Positions 17,780 through 26,282 of a stretch of DNA of 64,000 bases are shown here, one piece after another. The notes beneath the pieces were generated by a model. The model ran no database searches, had not been told where the DNA came from, and was given only the letters and a program-made list of their open reading frames with translations. Position 1 is the first letter of the stretch. Every line of letters starts with the position of its first letter. Position numbers and translations under genes: made by a program. The stretch is from Streptomyces sp. NBC_01465 (GTDB lineage: Bacteria > Actinomycetota > Actinomycetes > Streptomycetales > Streptomycetaceae): the NCBI RefSeq assembly GCF_036227325.1, contig NZ_CP109467.1, forward strand, positions 2,728,001-2,792,000, given 5' to 3'.

Positions 17780-18013
17780 TAACCATTCGCACCCCTCGTG
17801 AGTCTTAGTGGGCGATGCCAAGGATGTCTTGGGGGACGTCCGTGGAATGTCTTGGGGGACGTTCCAGGCAAGCGTTGGCCGGGGCACGCCCGGCGGGGAG
17901 CTTTGAGCGGCCCTCCCGCCTGGTGCGTACCCCGGCGGACCGCACCCAGATACCGGCTGCAGCCAGCAGACGCCCGGCCCGGATCCCGTGGGGGGAATCC
18001 GACCGGGGAAATG
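17780..18013 (+). other. Structured non-coding stretch with promoter-like and repeated motifs
   Basis: The 401 bp between copA and the citrate synthase gene holds no convincing gene. It contains TAACC at 17780-17784 and TCTTAG at 17803-17808 (18-base gap), resembling an ECF-sigma promoter, then a 16-base direct repeat ATGTCTTGGGGGACGT at 17824-17839 and 17847-17862 (period 23). Each repeat begins with an ATG: the second opens a 19-codon frame ending in TGA near 17906, the first a longer frame ending at 18102. Composition of the longer frame is not protein-like. The unit ends in a hairpin at 18014-18066, so a short leader or small RNA is possible. Confidence 0.4.
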
Positions 18014-18070
18014 GGAAGCGCCCCGTATCGTCGACCCGTGGGGGGATCGACGGCGGGGCGCTTTCCGCTT
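18014..18070. terminator. Hairpin terminator downstream of citrate synthase and of the 17.8-kb unit
   Basis: GGAAGCGCCCCG (18014-18025) pairs with CGGGGCGCTTTCC (18054-18066) with one bulge, and an inner CGTCGA/TCGACG stem extends it. It can act for the leftward citrate synthase transcript and for any rightward transcript from 17.8 kb; CGCTTT follows on the plus strand. Confidence 0.7.
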
Positions 18071-18120
18071 TACTGCAGCGGCTCAGGCCAGGTGTGCCGT
18101 GATGTTCAGCGGCCTTGAGT

Positions 18121-19410
18121 TCAGCGGCCTTCGACCGGGACGAAGTCCCGAAGAACCTCACCGGTGTAGATCTGGCGCGGGCGGCCGATGCGCGAACCCG
18201 GCTCCTTGATCATCTCGTGCCACTGGGCGATCCAGCCGGGGAGCCGGCCGATCGCGAAGAGCACGGTGAACATGTCGGTGGGGAAGCCCATCGCCCGGTA
18301 GATCAGACCCGTGTAGAAGTCGACGTTCGGGTAGAGGTTGCGCGAGACGAAGTACTCGTCGGAGAGCGCGTGCTCCTCCAGCTTGAGCGCGATGTCCAGC
18401 AGCTCGTCGGACTTGCCGAGGGCCGAGAGGACGTCGTGCGCGGCAGCCTTGATGATCTTCGCGCGCGGGTCGAAGGACTTGTACACCCGGTGGCCGAAGC
18501 CCATCAGGCGGACGCCGTCCTCCTTGTTCTTCACCTTCTGGATGAAGGCGTCGACGTCGCCGCCGTCGGCCTGGATGCTCTCCAGCATCTCCAGGACGGA
18601 CGCGTTGGCGCCACCGTGCAGCGGGCCCCAGAGGGCGCTGATGCCGGCGGAGATCGAGGCGAACATGTTCGCCTGCGAGGAGCCGACCAGACGCACGGTG
18701 GAGGTCGAACAGTTCTGCTCGTGGTCCGCGTGCAGGATGAGCAGCTTCTCCAGCGCCGAGACGACGACCGGGTCCGGCACGTACTCCTGGGCCGGGACCG
18801 AGAACGTCATGCGCAGGAAGTTCTCGACGTAGCCGAGATCGTTGCGCGGGTAGACGAAGGGGTGGCCGATCGACTTCTTGTACGCGTACGCGGCGATCGT
18901 CGGCAGCTTGGCAAGCAGCCGGATCGTCGAGAGGTGGCGCTGCTGCTCGTCGAACGGGTTGTGGCTGTCCTGGTAGAAGGTGGACAGCGCGGACACGACC
19001 GAGGACAGCATGGCCATCGGGTGTGCGTCACGCGGGAAGCCGTCGAAGAACCGCTTGACGTCCTCGTGCAGCAGCGTGTGCTGGGTGATCTCGTTCTTGA
19101 AGGTCGACAGCTCGTCGACCTTGGGCAGCTCACCGTTGATCAGCAGGTACGCCGTCTCCAGGAAGCTGCTCTGCTCGGCGAGCTGCTCGATCGGGTACCC
19201 GCGGTAACGCAGGATGCCCTGCTCGCCGTCGAGGTAGGTAATGGCGGATTTATAGGCGGCGGTGTTGCCATATCCGCTATCGAGGGTCACCAGACCGGTC
19301 TGGGCCCGGAGCTTCCCGATGTCGAAGCCCGTGTCGCCGACGGTGCTGTCGATCACCGGGTAGGTGTACTCGCCATCGCCGTACCGCAGTACTACAGAGT
19401 TGTCGCTCAC
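18121..19410 (-). CDS. gltA: Citrate synthase
   Basis: A 429-residue type II citrate synthase, the usual length for actinobacteria. It condenses acetyl-CoA and oxaloacetate at the entry of the TCA cycle. Catalytic residues are visible in GPLHGGANASVLEML (first His) and GFGHRVYKSFDPRA (second His), and RLVGSSQANMFASISAGISALWG precedes the active site. The N-terminus VSDNSVVLRYGDGEYTYPV matches Streptomyces citrate synthases, so the GTG at 19410 was chosen over a start 19 codons upstream. The 193 bp upstream should hold its promoter. It lies alone between a terminator region and the RecD2 gene. The S. coelicolor counterpart is usually named citA. Confidence 0.96.
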   Translation of the reverse strand: MSDNSVVLRYGDGEYTYPVIDSTVGDTGFDIGKLRAQTGLVTLDSGYGNTAAYKSAITYLDGEQGILRYRGYPIEQLAEQSSFLETAYLLINGELPKVDELSTFKNEITQHTLLHEDVKRFFDGFPRDAHPMAMLSSVVSALSTFYQDSHNPFDEQQRHLSTIRLLAKLPTIAAYAYKKSIGHPFVYPRNDLGYVENFLRMTFSVPAQEYVPDPVVVSALEKLLILHADHEQNCSTSTVRLVGSSQANMFASISAGISALWGPLHGGANASVLEMLESIQADGGDVDAFIQKVKNKEDGVRLMGFGHRVYKSFDPRAKIIKAAAHDVLSALGKSDELLDIALKLEEHALSDEYFVSRNLYPNVDFYTGLIYRAMGFPTDMFTVLFAIGRLPGWIAQWHEMIKEPGSRIGRPRQIYTGEVLRDFVPVEGR

Positions 19411-19603
19411 GTCATCCCTCACCGACGTAGTGCCTCTTCTTCGAGGTGCCCTGACTGTCTCTACCATCCCCCACTTGGCTCAGCAGAGTGCACTCGGGGT
19501 CGCCCATTGGGCTATTCAGCGGCACTCAGTGCCGCCAACCTGCTCATCCTGCCCTCTTCGCCCCGGTTCCGGAAGGGCGGGGTGAGGTTTCACACGATCT
19601 CCG

Positions 19604-21820
19604 CTACCTGCCACCACCTGACAGCCGGTGATCAAGTGCGGTAAAGCGCCTGCCTGCGGAAACCGTCCGGACCGCCTGCCCGATCGCCTTCCGCGACCCG
19701 ACGAGGACCACGAGCTTCTTGGCCCGGGTGACCGCCGTGTAGAGCAGGTTCCGCTGGAGCATCATCCAAGCGCCGGTGGTCACCGGAATCACGACCGCCG
19801 GATATTCACTCCCCTGGGAGCGGTGGATGGTGACGGCGTACGCATGGGCCAGCTCGTCGAGCTCATCGAAGTCGTACCCCACTTCCTCGTCCTCATCCGT
19901 CAGTACGGTCAGCGTCTGCTCGTCGAGATTCAGGGCGGTGACGACGCCGACCGTGCCGTTGAAGACCCCGTTGGCACCCTTCTCGTAATTGTTGCGAATC
20001 TGGGTGACCTTGTCGCCGACGCGGAAGACCCTTCCACCGAACCTTTTCTCCGGGAGGTCGGGCCTGGCGGGTGTGATCGCCTGCTGGAGCAGCCCGTTGA
20101 GGTTCCCGGCGCCCGCGGGGCCCCGGTGCATCGGCGCGAGCACCTGGACGTCCCTGCGCGGGTTGAGGCCGAACTTCTGCGGGATGCGGCGGGCCGCCAC
20201 GTCCACCGTCAGCAGACCGGCCTCCTCGGTCTCCTCGGCCACGAAGTGGAAGAAGTCGGGCAGGCCCTGAGTGATGGGCTGCACCCCGGAGTTGATGCGG
20301 TGCGCGTTGGTGACGACGCCGGACTGCTGGGCCTGGCGGAAGATCCGGGTGAGGCGCACATTCGGTACGGGACTGATCGCCGCGAGGAGGTCGCGCAGCA
20401 CCTCGCCCGCCCCGACCGACGGCAGCTGGTCCACATCGCCGACCAGGAGGAGATGCGCGCCGGGGGCGACGGCCTTGACCAGCTTGTTGGCGAGGAGGAG
20501 GTCGAGCATGGAGGCCTCGTCGACCACGACCAGGTCTGCATCGAGGGGCCGGTCCTTGTCGTAGGCGGCGTCCCCGCCCGGCTTGAGTTCAAGGAGCCGG
20601 TGGACCGTGGAGGCCTCGGCTCCGGTGAGCTCGGCGAGGCGCTTGGCGGCCCGTCCCGTGGGGGCCGCGAGGACCACCTTGGCCTTCCGGGCGCGGGCCA
20701 GCTCCACAATCGACCGGACGGTGAAGGACTTGCCGCAGCCGGGGCCGCCGGTGAGGACGGCGACCTTCTCGGTCAGGGCGAGCTTCACCGCGGCCTCCTG
20801 CTCGGGGGCGAGCTCGGCCCCCGTACGGCCCGCGAGCCAGGTCAGCGCCTTGTCCCAGGCCACGTCCCTGAAAGCCGGCATCCGGTCCTCGCCGGTGCGC
20901 AGGAGTCTGACCACCTGGGAGGCGAGGGAGATCTCGGCACGGTGGAAGGGGACGAGGTAGACGGCGGTGATGGTCGCCTGGCCGCCCTCGTCCTTGCCGG
21001 GCACGTCTTCCCGTACGACACCCTCCTCGGCGGCCAGCGCGTCCAGACACTCGATGACCAGGCCCATGTCGACCTGGAGCAGCTTCACCGCGTCACTGAG
21101 GAGCTGCTCCTCGGGGAGGAAGCAGTGGCCCTGGTCGGAGGATTGCGAGAGCGCGTACTGGAGGCCCGCCTTCACGCGCTCCGGGCTGTCGTGCGGGATG
21201 CCGACGGCCTGGGCGATGCGGTCGGCGGTGAGGAAGCCGATGCCCCAGACGTCGGCGGCCAGGCGGTACGGCTCGTTCTTGACGACGGAGATCGAGGCGT
21301 CGCCGTACTTCTTGTAGATGCGCACGGCGATGGAGGTGGAGACCCCGACGCTCTGGAGGAAGATCATCACTTCCTTGATCGCCTTCTGCTCCTCCCAGGC
21401 GGCCGCGATCATCTTCGTGCGCTTGGGGCCGAGGCCGGGGACCTCGACGAGGCGCTTCGGCGCCTGCTCGATGATGTCGAGGGTGTCCGTGCCGAAGTGG
21501 GTGGTGATGCGGTCGGCCATCACCGGGCCGATGCCCTTGATCAGGCCGGAGCCGAGGTAGCGGCGGATGCCCTGGATCGTGGCGGGGAGCACGGTCGTGT
21601 AGTTCTCGACGGTGAACTGCTTGCCGTACTGCGGATGCGATCCCCAGCGGCCCTCCATGCGCAGCGACTCGCCGGCCTGGGCGCCGAGCAGCGAGCCGAC
21701 GACCGTCAGCAGGTCACCGCCGCCGCGGCCGGTGTCGACCTTGGCGACCGTGTAGCCGTTCTCCTCGTTGCTGTACGTGATCCGCTCCAGGACCCCTTCC
21801 AGCACTGCCATGTTGGACAT
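19604..21820 (-). CDS. recD2: RecD2-type ATP-dependent DNA helicase
   Basis: A 738-residue superfamily 1B helicase of the RecD2 group, which works without RecBC. The N-terminal 100 residues are an OB-like domain (MAVLEGVLERITYSNEENGY); 100-230 hold helix-hairpin-helix repeats (FGTDTLDIIEQAPKRLVEVPGLG); Walker A is GGPGCGKSFT at 358-367; Walker B is DLVVVDEASMLDLLL; a Q-rich motif III is LLLVGDVDQLPSVGAG; and AYAVTIHRSQGSEYPAVV is motif VI of UvrD_C_2. RecD2 moves 5' to 3' and takes part in repair and fork stability. The start ATG at 21820 matches the beginning of the conserved region; the frame is open upstream but antisense to rbsK. Confidence 0.93.
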   Translation of the reverse strand: MSNMAVLEGVLERITYSNEENGYTVAKVDTGRGGGDLLTVVGSLLGAQAGESLRMEGRWGSHPQYGKQFTVENYTTVLPATIQGIRRYLGSGLIKGIGPVMADRITTHFGTDTLDIIEQAPKRLVEVPGLGPKRTKMIAAAWEEQKAIKEVMIFLQSVGVSTSIAVRIYKKYGDASISVVKNEPYRLAADVWGIGFLTADRIAQAVGIPHDSPERVKAGLQYALSQSSDQGHCFLPEEQLLSDAVKLLQVDMGLVIECLDALAAEEGVVREDVPGKDEGGQATITAVYLVPFHRAEISLASQVVRLLRTGEDRMPAFRDVAWDKALTWLAGRTGAELAPEQEAAVKLALTEKVAVLTGGPGCGKSFTVRSIVELARARKAKVVLAAPTGRAAKRLAELTGAEASTVHRLLELKPGGDAAYDKDRPLDADLVVVDEASMLDLLLANKLVKAVAPGAHLLLVGDVDQLPSVGAGEVLRDLLAAISPVPNVRLTRIFRQAQQSGVVTNAHRINSGVQPITQGLPDFFHFVAEETEEAGLLTVDVAARRIPQKFGLNPRRDVQVLAPMHRGPAGAGNLNGLLQQAITPARPDLPEKRFGGRVFRVGDKVTQIRNNYEKGANGVFNGTVGVVTALNLDEQTLTVLTDEDEEVGYDFDELDELAHAYAVTIHRSQGSEYPAVVIPVTTGAWMMLQRNLLYTAVTRAKKLVVLVGSRKAIGQAVRTVSAGRRFTALDHRLSGGGR

Positions 21821-21940
21821 GTGACCGACGTTATCGCCCGGGTCCGACAGCCCGTGCGGGCCTGTGGAAAACGTTCTGACCTTCTCTGGCTGACCTACTC
21901 TGTCTGCTTCATTGCTCTTCGATCCGAAAGCGGGCCCCAG

Positions 21941-22843
21941 ATGCACGAGGACTACGACCTGCTGGTGGTGGGCTCGGCCAACGCCGACCTGGTGATCGGC
22001 GTCGAGCGCCGTCCCGCCCCCGGCGAGACGGTCCTCGGCGGCGACCTCGCCGTCCACCCCGGCGGCAAGGGCGCCAACCAGGCGGTCGCCGCGGCCCGCC
22101 TCGGCGCGCGCACCGCGCTGCTCGCCCGGGTCGGCGACGACGCCAACGGGCGCCTGCTCCTCGACTCCCAGCGCGAGTCCGGGGTCGACACGGCGGGCGT
22201 GCTGGTCGGCGGGGCCCCCACGGGCGTCGCGCTGATCACAGTCGACCCGACGGGCGACAACAGCATCGTGGTCTCCCCCGGCGCCAACGGCCGCCTCACG
22301 CCCGAGGACATCCGGGCCTCCGCCCCGCTGATCGCGGCGGCGAAGGTGGTGTCGGCGCAGCTGGAGATCCCCCTGGAGTCGGTGACGGAGGCGGTACGGA
22401 TGCTGGCGCCCGACGCGCGCTTCGTACTGAACCCCTCCCCGCCGATGCCGCTGCCCGCCGAGCTGCTTGCGGCCTGCGACCCCCTCGTGGTCAACGAGCA
22501 CGAGGCCAGGGTGGTCCTGGGCGACGGGGCGGGCGAGACGCCGGAGGACTGGGCGCGGGGGCTGCTCGCGCTGGGCCCGCGGTCGGTGGTCATCACGCTG
22601 GGCGCGGACGGCGCGCTGACGGCGGACGCCTCGGGTGCGTACGACCGCGTACCGAGCCCCCGGGTCGACGCGGTGGACACCACGGGCGCGGGCGACGCGT
22701 TCACGGCGGCGCTGGCCTGGCGGCTGGGCCTGGGCGAGAAGCTCGCGGAGGCGGCGGGGTTCGCCGTACGGGTGGGAGCGGCGGCGGTGACCAGGGCGGG
22801 CGCCCAGGAGTCGTACCCGACGGCGGAGGAACTGGGTCTCTGA
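21941..22843 (+). CDS. rbsK: Ribokinase-like PfkB sugar kinase
   Basis: A 300-residue PfkB kinase with all ribokinase signatures: VVGSANADLVIGVERRPAPGET, the sugar-binding VHPGGKGANQAVAAARLG, LEIPLESV, NPSPPMPLP, VNEHEA, and the ATP/anion-hole motif DAVDTTGAGDAFTAALAWRLG with the catalytic Asp. It would phosphorylate D-ribose at O5 for the pentose phosphate pathway, though related sugars cannot be excluded. No ribose transporter or RbsD lies beside it. The ATG at 21941 is 120 bp from the divergent RecD2 start. It is followed after 55 bp by an alpha/beta hydrolase gene, perhaps on the same transcript. Confidence 0.9.
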   Translation: MHEDYDLLVVGSANADLVIGVERRPAPGETVLGGDLAVHPGGKGANQAVAAARLGARTALLARVGDDANGRLLLDSQRESGVDTAGVLVGGAPTGVALITVDPTGDNSIVVSPGANGRLTPEDIRASAPLIAAAKVVSAQLEIPLESVTEAVRMLAPDARFVLNPSPPMPLPAELLAACDPLVVNEHEARVVLGDGAGETPEDWARGLLALGPRSVVITLGADGALTADASGAYDRVPSPRVDAVDTTGAGDAFTAALAWRLGLGEKLAEAAGFAVRVGAAAVTRAGAQESYPTAEELGL

Positions 22844-22898
22844 CGGCGGGCCGTCGCATACGGGGCCTGCTTCTGACGCGACCGGGAAGGCTGGCTCC

Positions 22899-23834
22899 AT
22901 GCCGACCGACCGGACTCCGTACGATGCCGTCACTTTCACCAACGACCAGGTGACGCTTGCCGGTTCGCTGGCGCTCCCGGGCAGCGGGGGCGCGTCGCAG
23001 GCACCCGGAATCGTCCTGGTCGGCGGGTCAGGCCCGTCCGACCGGGACAACGGCACGTACTTCCCGCCGATCCGCCGGCACCTGCGGGACGCAGGATTCG
23101 CCGTGCTGTCGTACGACAAGCGCGGCGTCGGCGACTCCTCCGGCGACTGGCGCGAGGCGACCCTCGCGGACCTCGCCGACGACGCGCGCGCCGCACTCCG
23201 ATTCCTCCGCGCCCAGCCCGGCGTCCGGCCCGGCGCGGTGGGCGTGTTCGGTCACAGCGAGGGCGGCTGGGTCGCGCTTCGCGCCGCGGCCGCCGAGGGT
23301 GACGCCCTGCCGTGGGTGATCACCAACAGCTGCCCGGGAACGACTCCGGCGATCCAGGAACGCCATGCGCTGGCCCGCGTCGTACGGCGGGACACCGACG
23401 ACGTCGCCGGAGTCCTGTCCCTGTACGACCGCATCGTCGCGGCGGGCCGACGGGACGCCGGCTTCGCCGAGGTGTCGGCGCTCGTCGCGGCCGCGGGTGA
23501 TCCACCCGCCCTGGCCGCCTTCTGGGACGGCATGGACGAACGTCTGTGGGGGTTCCTCAAGCGGAAGCAGGATCACGACCCGCTCGCGGACGCGGCACAC
23601 CTGCGCTGCCCGCATCTGGCGCTGTTCGGCGCCGCGGACGAGCTGGTGCCGGTGGCGGACAGCATGCACGCGTACGCCACGACGGCCTGCCGTCCCGGCC
23701 GCCACCCCACGGCAACGTTGACCACGGAGCTCTTCCCGGGCGCGGACCACCGGCTCCAGACGCCCGGAACGGACCGGCTCGCGCCCGGCTACCTGGCCGT
23801 CCTGACCAACTGGCTCGCGGGGAGGACGTTTTAA
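22899..23834 (+). CDS. Alpha/beta hydrolase (serine hydrolase)
   Basis: A 311-residue alpha/beta hydrolase. The nucleophile elbow is GHSEGG (Ser120), the oxyanion region is VGGSGPSDRDNGTYFPP, and AVLSYDKRGVGDSSGDW is the loop after strand 4. The acid and base are probably in FGAADELVPVAD and PGADHRLQTPG. It resembles the YqiA/EstA-like group of small intracellular esterases and lacks a signal peptide. The natural substrate is unknown. Its TAA stop forms the first bases of a hairpin terminator. Confidence 0.85.
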   Translation: MPTDRTPYDAVTFTNDQVTLAGSLALPGSGGASQAPGIVLVGGSGPSDRDNGTYFPPIRRHLRDAGFAVLSYDKRGVGDSSGDWREATLADLADDARAALRFLRAQPGVRPGAVGVFGHSEGGWVALRAAAAEGDALPWVITNSCPGTTPAIQERHALARVVRRDTDDVAGVLSLYDRIVAAGRRDAGFAEVSALVAAAGDPPALAAFWDGMDERLWGFLKRKQDHDPLADAAHLRCPHLALFGAADELVPVADSMHAYATTACRPGRHPTATLTTELFPGADHRLQTPGTDRLAPGYLAVLTNWLAGRTF

Positions 23835-23863
23835 GGGGGCCCGATCCGTGGACCGAGCCCCCT
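23834..23863 (+). terminator. Hairpin after the alpha/beta hydrolase gene
   Basis: AGGGGGCCCGATCC at 23834-23847 pairs with GGACCGAGCCCCCT at 23850-23863 (12 of 14). The remaining 190 bp to the DUF937 gene show no other gene. Confidence 0.6.
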
Positions 23864-24053
23864 CCCGCATTCCCCTCCCCTGTTTCCCCCTCCATCAGGA
23901 CTGCCAGATCCCCCCAGATCCCCTCCCGGAAGTCCCGATGCCAAGTAAGACCCACGTGACCCAGACAGGGTTGTACGGATGCGGCGAGTAATTTTTCCGG
24001 AATCCCGGGCTCCCAGAATGCCGACATAGCGGGTCAGTCGTAGCGTTTCAGCC

Positions 24054-24521
24054 ATGAGCGACGATTCGATGCAGAAGGACGTCCTGAGCGAGCTCGGCGA
24101 CGACAAGCTCCAGGAGATCGCCGGACTGCTCGGTACGGACACGGCGGGCGCGGAGTCCTTCGTGGGTACGACGGTGTCCGCGCTGTCGGGCAGCGAGGTC
24201 CAGGAGGCGGTGGCGGACACCCCGGTCCCGCAGCCGGAGCCCCAGCTGGAGGGCGTGGCCGCGCTGGGCGGCGGCCTGGGCGGCGCGATGATGGGCGGCA
24301 TGCTCGCGAAGATGAGCCGCCCGATCGCCAACGCGGTGGCGAAGAAGACGGGCCTCCCGGCGGCGTCGGTGACGCGGGGGATCGAGATCCTGCTGCCGGT
24401 GATCATGGCGGTGGTGACGAAGCGGGCGGCGGCGGGCAAGGCGGCGGGTACGACGGGCGCCGCGAAGAGCGGCGGCCTGGGCGGCCTGCTGGGGTCGCTC
24501 CTGGGCGGCGGCAAGAAGTAG
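24054..24521 (+). CDS. DUF937 family protein
   Basis: A 155-residue protein matching the DUF937 family, whose function is not established. Residues 1-45 are an acidic helix bundle (KDVLSELGDDKLQEIAGLLG); 68-130 contain a glycine-rich hinge (LGGGLGGAMMGGML) and helices; the tail is GGLGGLLGSLLGGGKK, a low-complexity Gly/Leu repeat typical of the family. No signal peptide is present. The ATG at 24054 fits the family start. It is convergent with the acetyltransferase gene 12 bp away. Structural or regulatory roles have been suggested for relatives, but none can be supported here. Confidence 0.8.
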   Translation: MSDDSMQKDVLSELGDDKLQEIAGLLGTDTAGAESFVGTTVSALSGSEVQEAVADTPVPQPEPQLEGVAALGGGLGGAMMGGMLAKMSRPIANAVAKKTGLPAASVTRGIEILLPVIMAVVTKRAAAGKAAGTTGAAKSGGLGGLLGSLLGGGKK

Positions 24522-24533
24522 ACGACAGACGCG

Positions 24534-24968
24534 TCAGCCGAGGGTGACGCGATAGACGGTCGACTCCCGCCGCTGGAACCCCGCGCGCTCGTAGAGCCGG
24601 TTCGCAGCTTCGCGTGAGGGCCGCGACGTGAGATCGACGGTACGGGCACCGGCGTCGGCGGCCAGCGCGAGGGCCCGGTCGATCAGCACCTTGCCGACCC
24701 CGTGCCCGCGTGCGGCGCTGTCGACGACGACGTCCTCGATGTGGGCGCGAAGCCCGGAGGGCAAGGGGACCGCGACCAGCGTCAACGCCCCTACGATGAC
24801 GCCCCCGACGCGGGCCACGAGCAGGGTGTTGACGCCGGCGCCGATCAACCGCGTCAACGACTCCTGATCCAGGGGATCGGCCGTGGACGACAACTGCGGC
24901 AGGAGGCGCGCGAACGCCTCCACGATCTCGTCGGTCGCCTCGCGAACGATCTCGGTCTCCACACTCAT
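24534..24968 (-). CDS. GNAT family N-acetyltransferase
   Basis: A 144-residue minimal GNAT domain. The acetyl-CoA motif is IEDVVVDSAARGHGVGKVLIDRAL, followed by TVDLTSRPSREAANRLYERAGFQRRES, the motif B helix and final strand. The N-terminal helices are IVREATDEIVEAFARLLPQLSS. The substrate is unknown. The start ATG at 24968 is only 30 bp from the start of the divergent chimeric gene at 24999, so the two share a very small promoter region. It forms the left end of the accessory-looking patch. Confidence 0.88.
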   Translation of the reverse strand: MSVETEIVREATDEIVEAFARLLPQLSSTADPLDQESLTRLIGAGVNTLLVARVGGVIVGALTLVAVPLPSGLRAHIEDVVVDSAARGHGVGKVLIDRALALAADAGARTVDLTSRPSREAANRLYERAGFQRRESTVYRVTLG

Positions 24969-24998
24969 GCCCTGGAACCTATCGGCACAATGAGCGCC

Positions 24999-25709
24999 AT
25001 GACCACGTCGTACAAGCAGGCCAGGGCGGACCGCATCCAGCAGTTGGTCCGGCATGCAGCGGCGCGGTGGCCCCAGATCGCGGACCTGACCGTCCGCGCG
25101 CGGGGCGAGTTCGTCCACCTGGAGGCTCGTTGGGCCGGCGAAGAGCACGAGCGCCCCGGCAAGCTGTGCAGGCTCCGCGAGACGGCCCATGCGGATTTCT
25201 GGACCTTCGCCTTCCGAACCACCTGCCCGGGCAGGCGCTACCAGGAGGGTGCGCTTCCCTCCGGAGCCTGGACGGGCGCACCCGAGGAGATATTCGACTA
25301 CGCCTGCGAACGCCACCTCGCCGGATCCTGCCCTCCGAACGAACCCATGGGCTTTGCGTACGACAAGGTGCTGCACGCCTTGGTGGCCGAAGTACCCGAA
25401 CTCCGCGAGGACTTGGCCATCCATCTCTACAACGAGTACGAGCTCCTGCAGCACGTCTTCATGGCACTCGACGTCACGCCGTTCGTGATCAGCGCCTGGA
25501 ACCAGGACCGGACCGAACTGACCAACCGCTGCATGCAGTTCATCGAGCGAGCTCTGACCTGCGACGACGCCGAAACCCGGAGCATGGTCGCCACATCCTT
25601 CGTCTATCAGGTCGGCCCCTGGGACCCGCAGATGGCGCCCTTCATCCGGACCTGGCCTCCCGCACTGCTCCGATCCGCACAGCTCCAGGCACCGTATGCA
25701 CAGCTCTGA
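24999..25709 (+). CDS. Unrecognised two-part protein (possible fusion)
   Basis: A 236-residue protein with two dissimilar parts. Residues 1-105 begin MTTSYKQARADRIQQLVRHA and look like a small stand-alone Streptomyces protein family; they include Cys pairs near CRLRE, CPGRR and CERHLAGSC that could hold a metal. Residues about 110-236 (from VLHALVAEVPELREDLAIHL) are helical and resemble DUF7674-like or immunity-type domains: LLQHVFMALDVTPFVI, RCMQFIERAL, VATSFVYQVG. A second ATG at 24990 is in frame. Start is essentially leaderless. Function unknown; the C-terminal resemblance is from memory and weak. A fusion or recombination product is possible. Confidence 0.6.
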   Translation: MTTSYKQARADRIQQLVRHAAARWPQIADLTVRARGEFVHLEARWAGEEHERPGKLCRLRETAHADFWTFAFRTTCPGRRYQEGALPSGAWTGAPEEIFDYACERHLAGSCPPNEPMGFAYDKVLHALVAEVPELREDLAIHLYNEYELLQHVFMALDVTPFVISAWNQDRTELTNRCMQFIERALTCDDAETRSMVATSFVYQVGPWDPQMAPFIRTWPPALLRSAQLQAPYAQL

Positions 25710-25782
25710 ACTGCTTGACCTCTATCGAAGTTGAGCTTCTACGTTCGTGGTCAACGACAGACTCCGACCGAGAGGGCTCGCC

Positions 25783-26247
25783 ATGCCGACCACGACCACC
25801 GTTCCCGAGAACTACCGCAACGCCGTGATCGCCCACATCATGATCGACGGTGCCGCTGCGGCGATCGACTTCTACGCGGAAGCCTTCGGCGCAGAGGAGT
25901 TGATCCGTATCGACGGGCCCGACGGACGCGTCGTGCACGCCGAGGTCAGCGTCAAGGGGTCGACCATCATGCTGGGCGACGCGGAGGGCCTGCTGTTCAG
26001 CGCGCCGACCGCCGTCGGCGGCACCACGGTGGGGCTGCACGTCTACGTGGATGACGTTGATGCTCTGGCGCAGCGGGCGGTCGCCGCCGGTGCGGAACTG
26101 CTGCAGCCGCCGACCGACCAGTTCCATGGCGACCGGACAGCCGTACTGCGTGATCCCTTCGGACACATCTGGGTCTTCCTCACGCACCTGGAGGACCTCA
26201 CACCGGACGAAATCGCCGGCCGGGCCCGGGAGTTGTTCCGCCCCTAG
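25783..26247 (+). CDS. VOC (glyoxalase/bleomycin-resistance-like) family protein
   Basis: A 154-residue protein with the beta-alpha-beta-beta-beta modules of the vicinal oxygen chelate fold, of the PhnB-like subgroup: VIAHIMIDGAAAAIDFYAEAFGAEEL, VVHAEVSVKGSTIMLGDA, VGLHVYVDDVDALAQRAVAAGAELLQ, DQFHGDRTAVLRDPFGHIWVF. The GDR..RDPFGHxW motif is typical. Members bind small molecules or act as isomerases/dioxygenases with a divalent metal; no reaction can be assigned. The ATG at 25783 has AGAGGG upstream and was preferred to the GTG at 25747. Confidence 0.85.
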   Translation: MPTTTTVPENYRNAVIAHIMIDGAAAAIDFYAEAFGAEELIRIDGPDGRVVHAEVSVKGSTIMLGDAEGLLFSAPTAVGGTTVGLHVYVDDVDALAQRAVAAGAELLQPPTDQFHGDRTAVLRDPFGHIWVFLTHLEDLTPDEIAGRARELFRP

Positions 26248-26282
26248 CCATCCCCGCACAACAGCCTAGGCACAATGGGTCG

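Noticed and set aside
17815..18102. A 95-codon plus-strand gene starting MPRMSWGTS
   Set aside because: No ribosome binding site and Arg/Pro/Ser-rich composition without third-position pattern; described as a non-coding unit instead.
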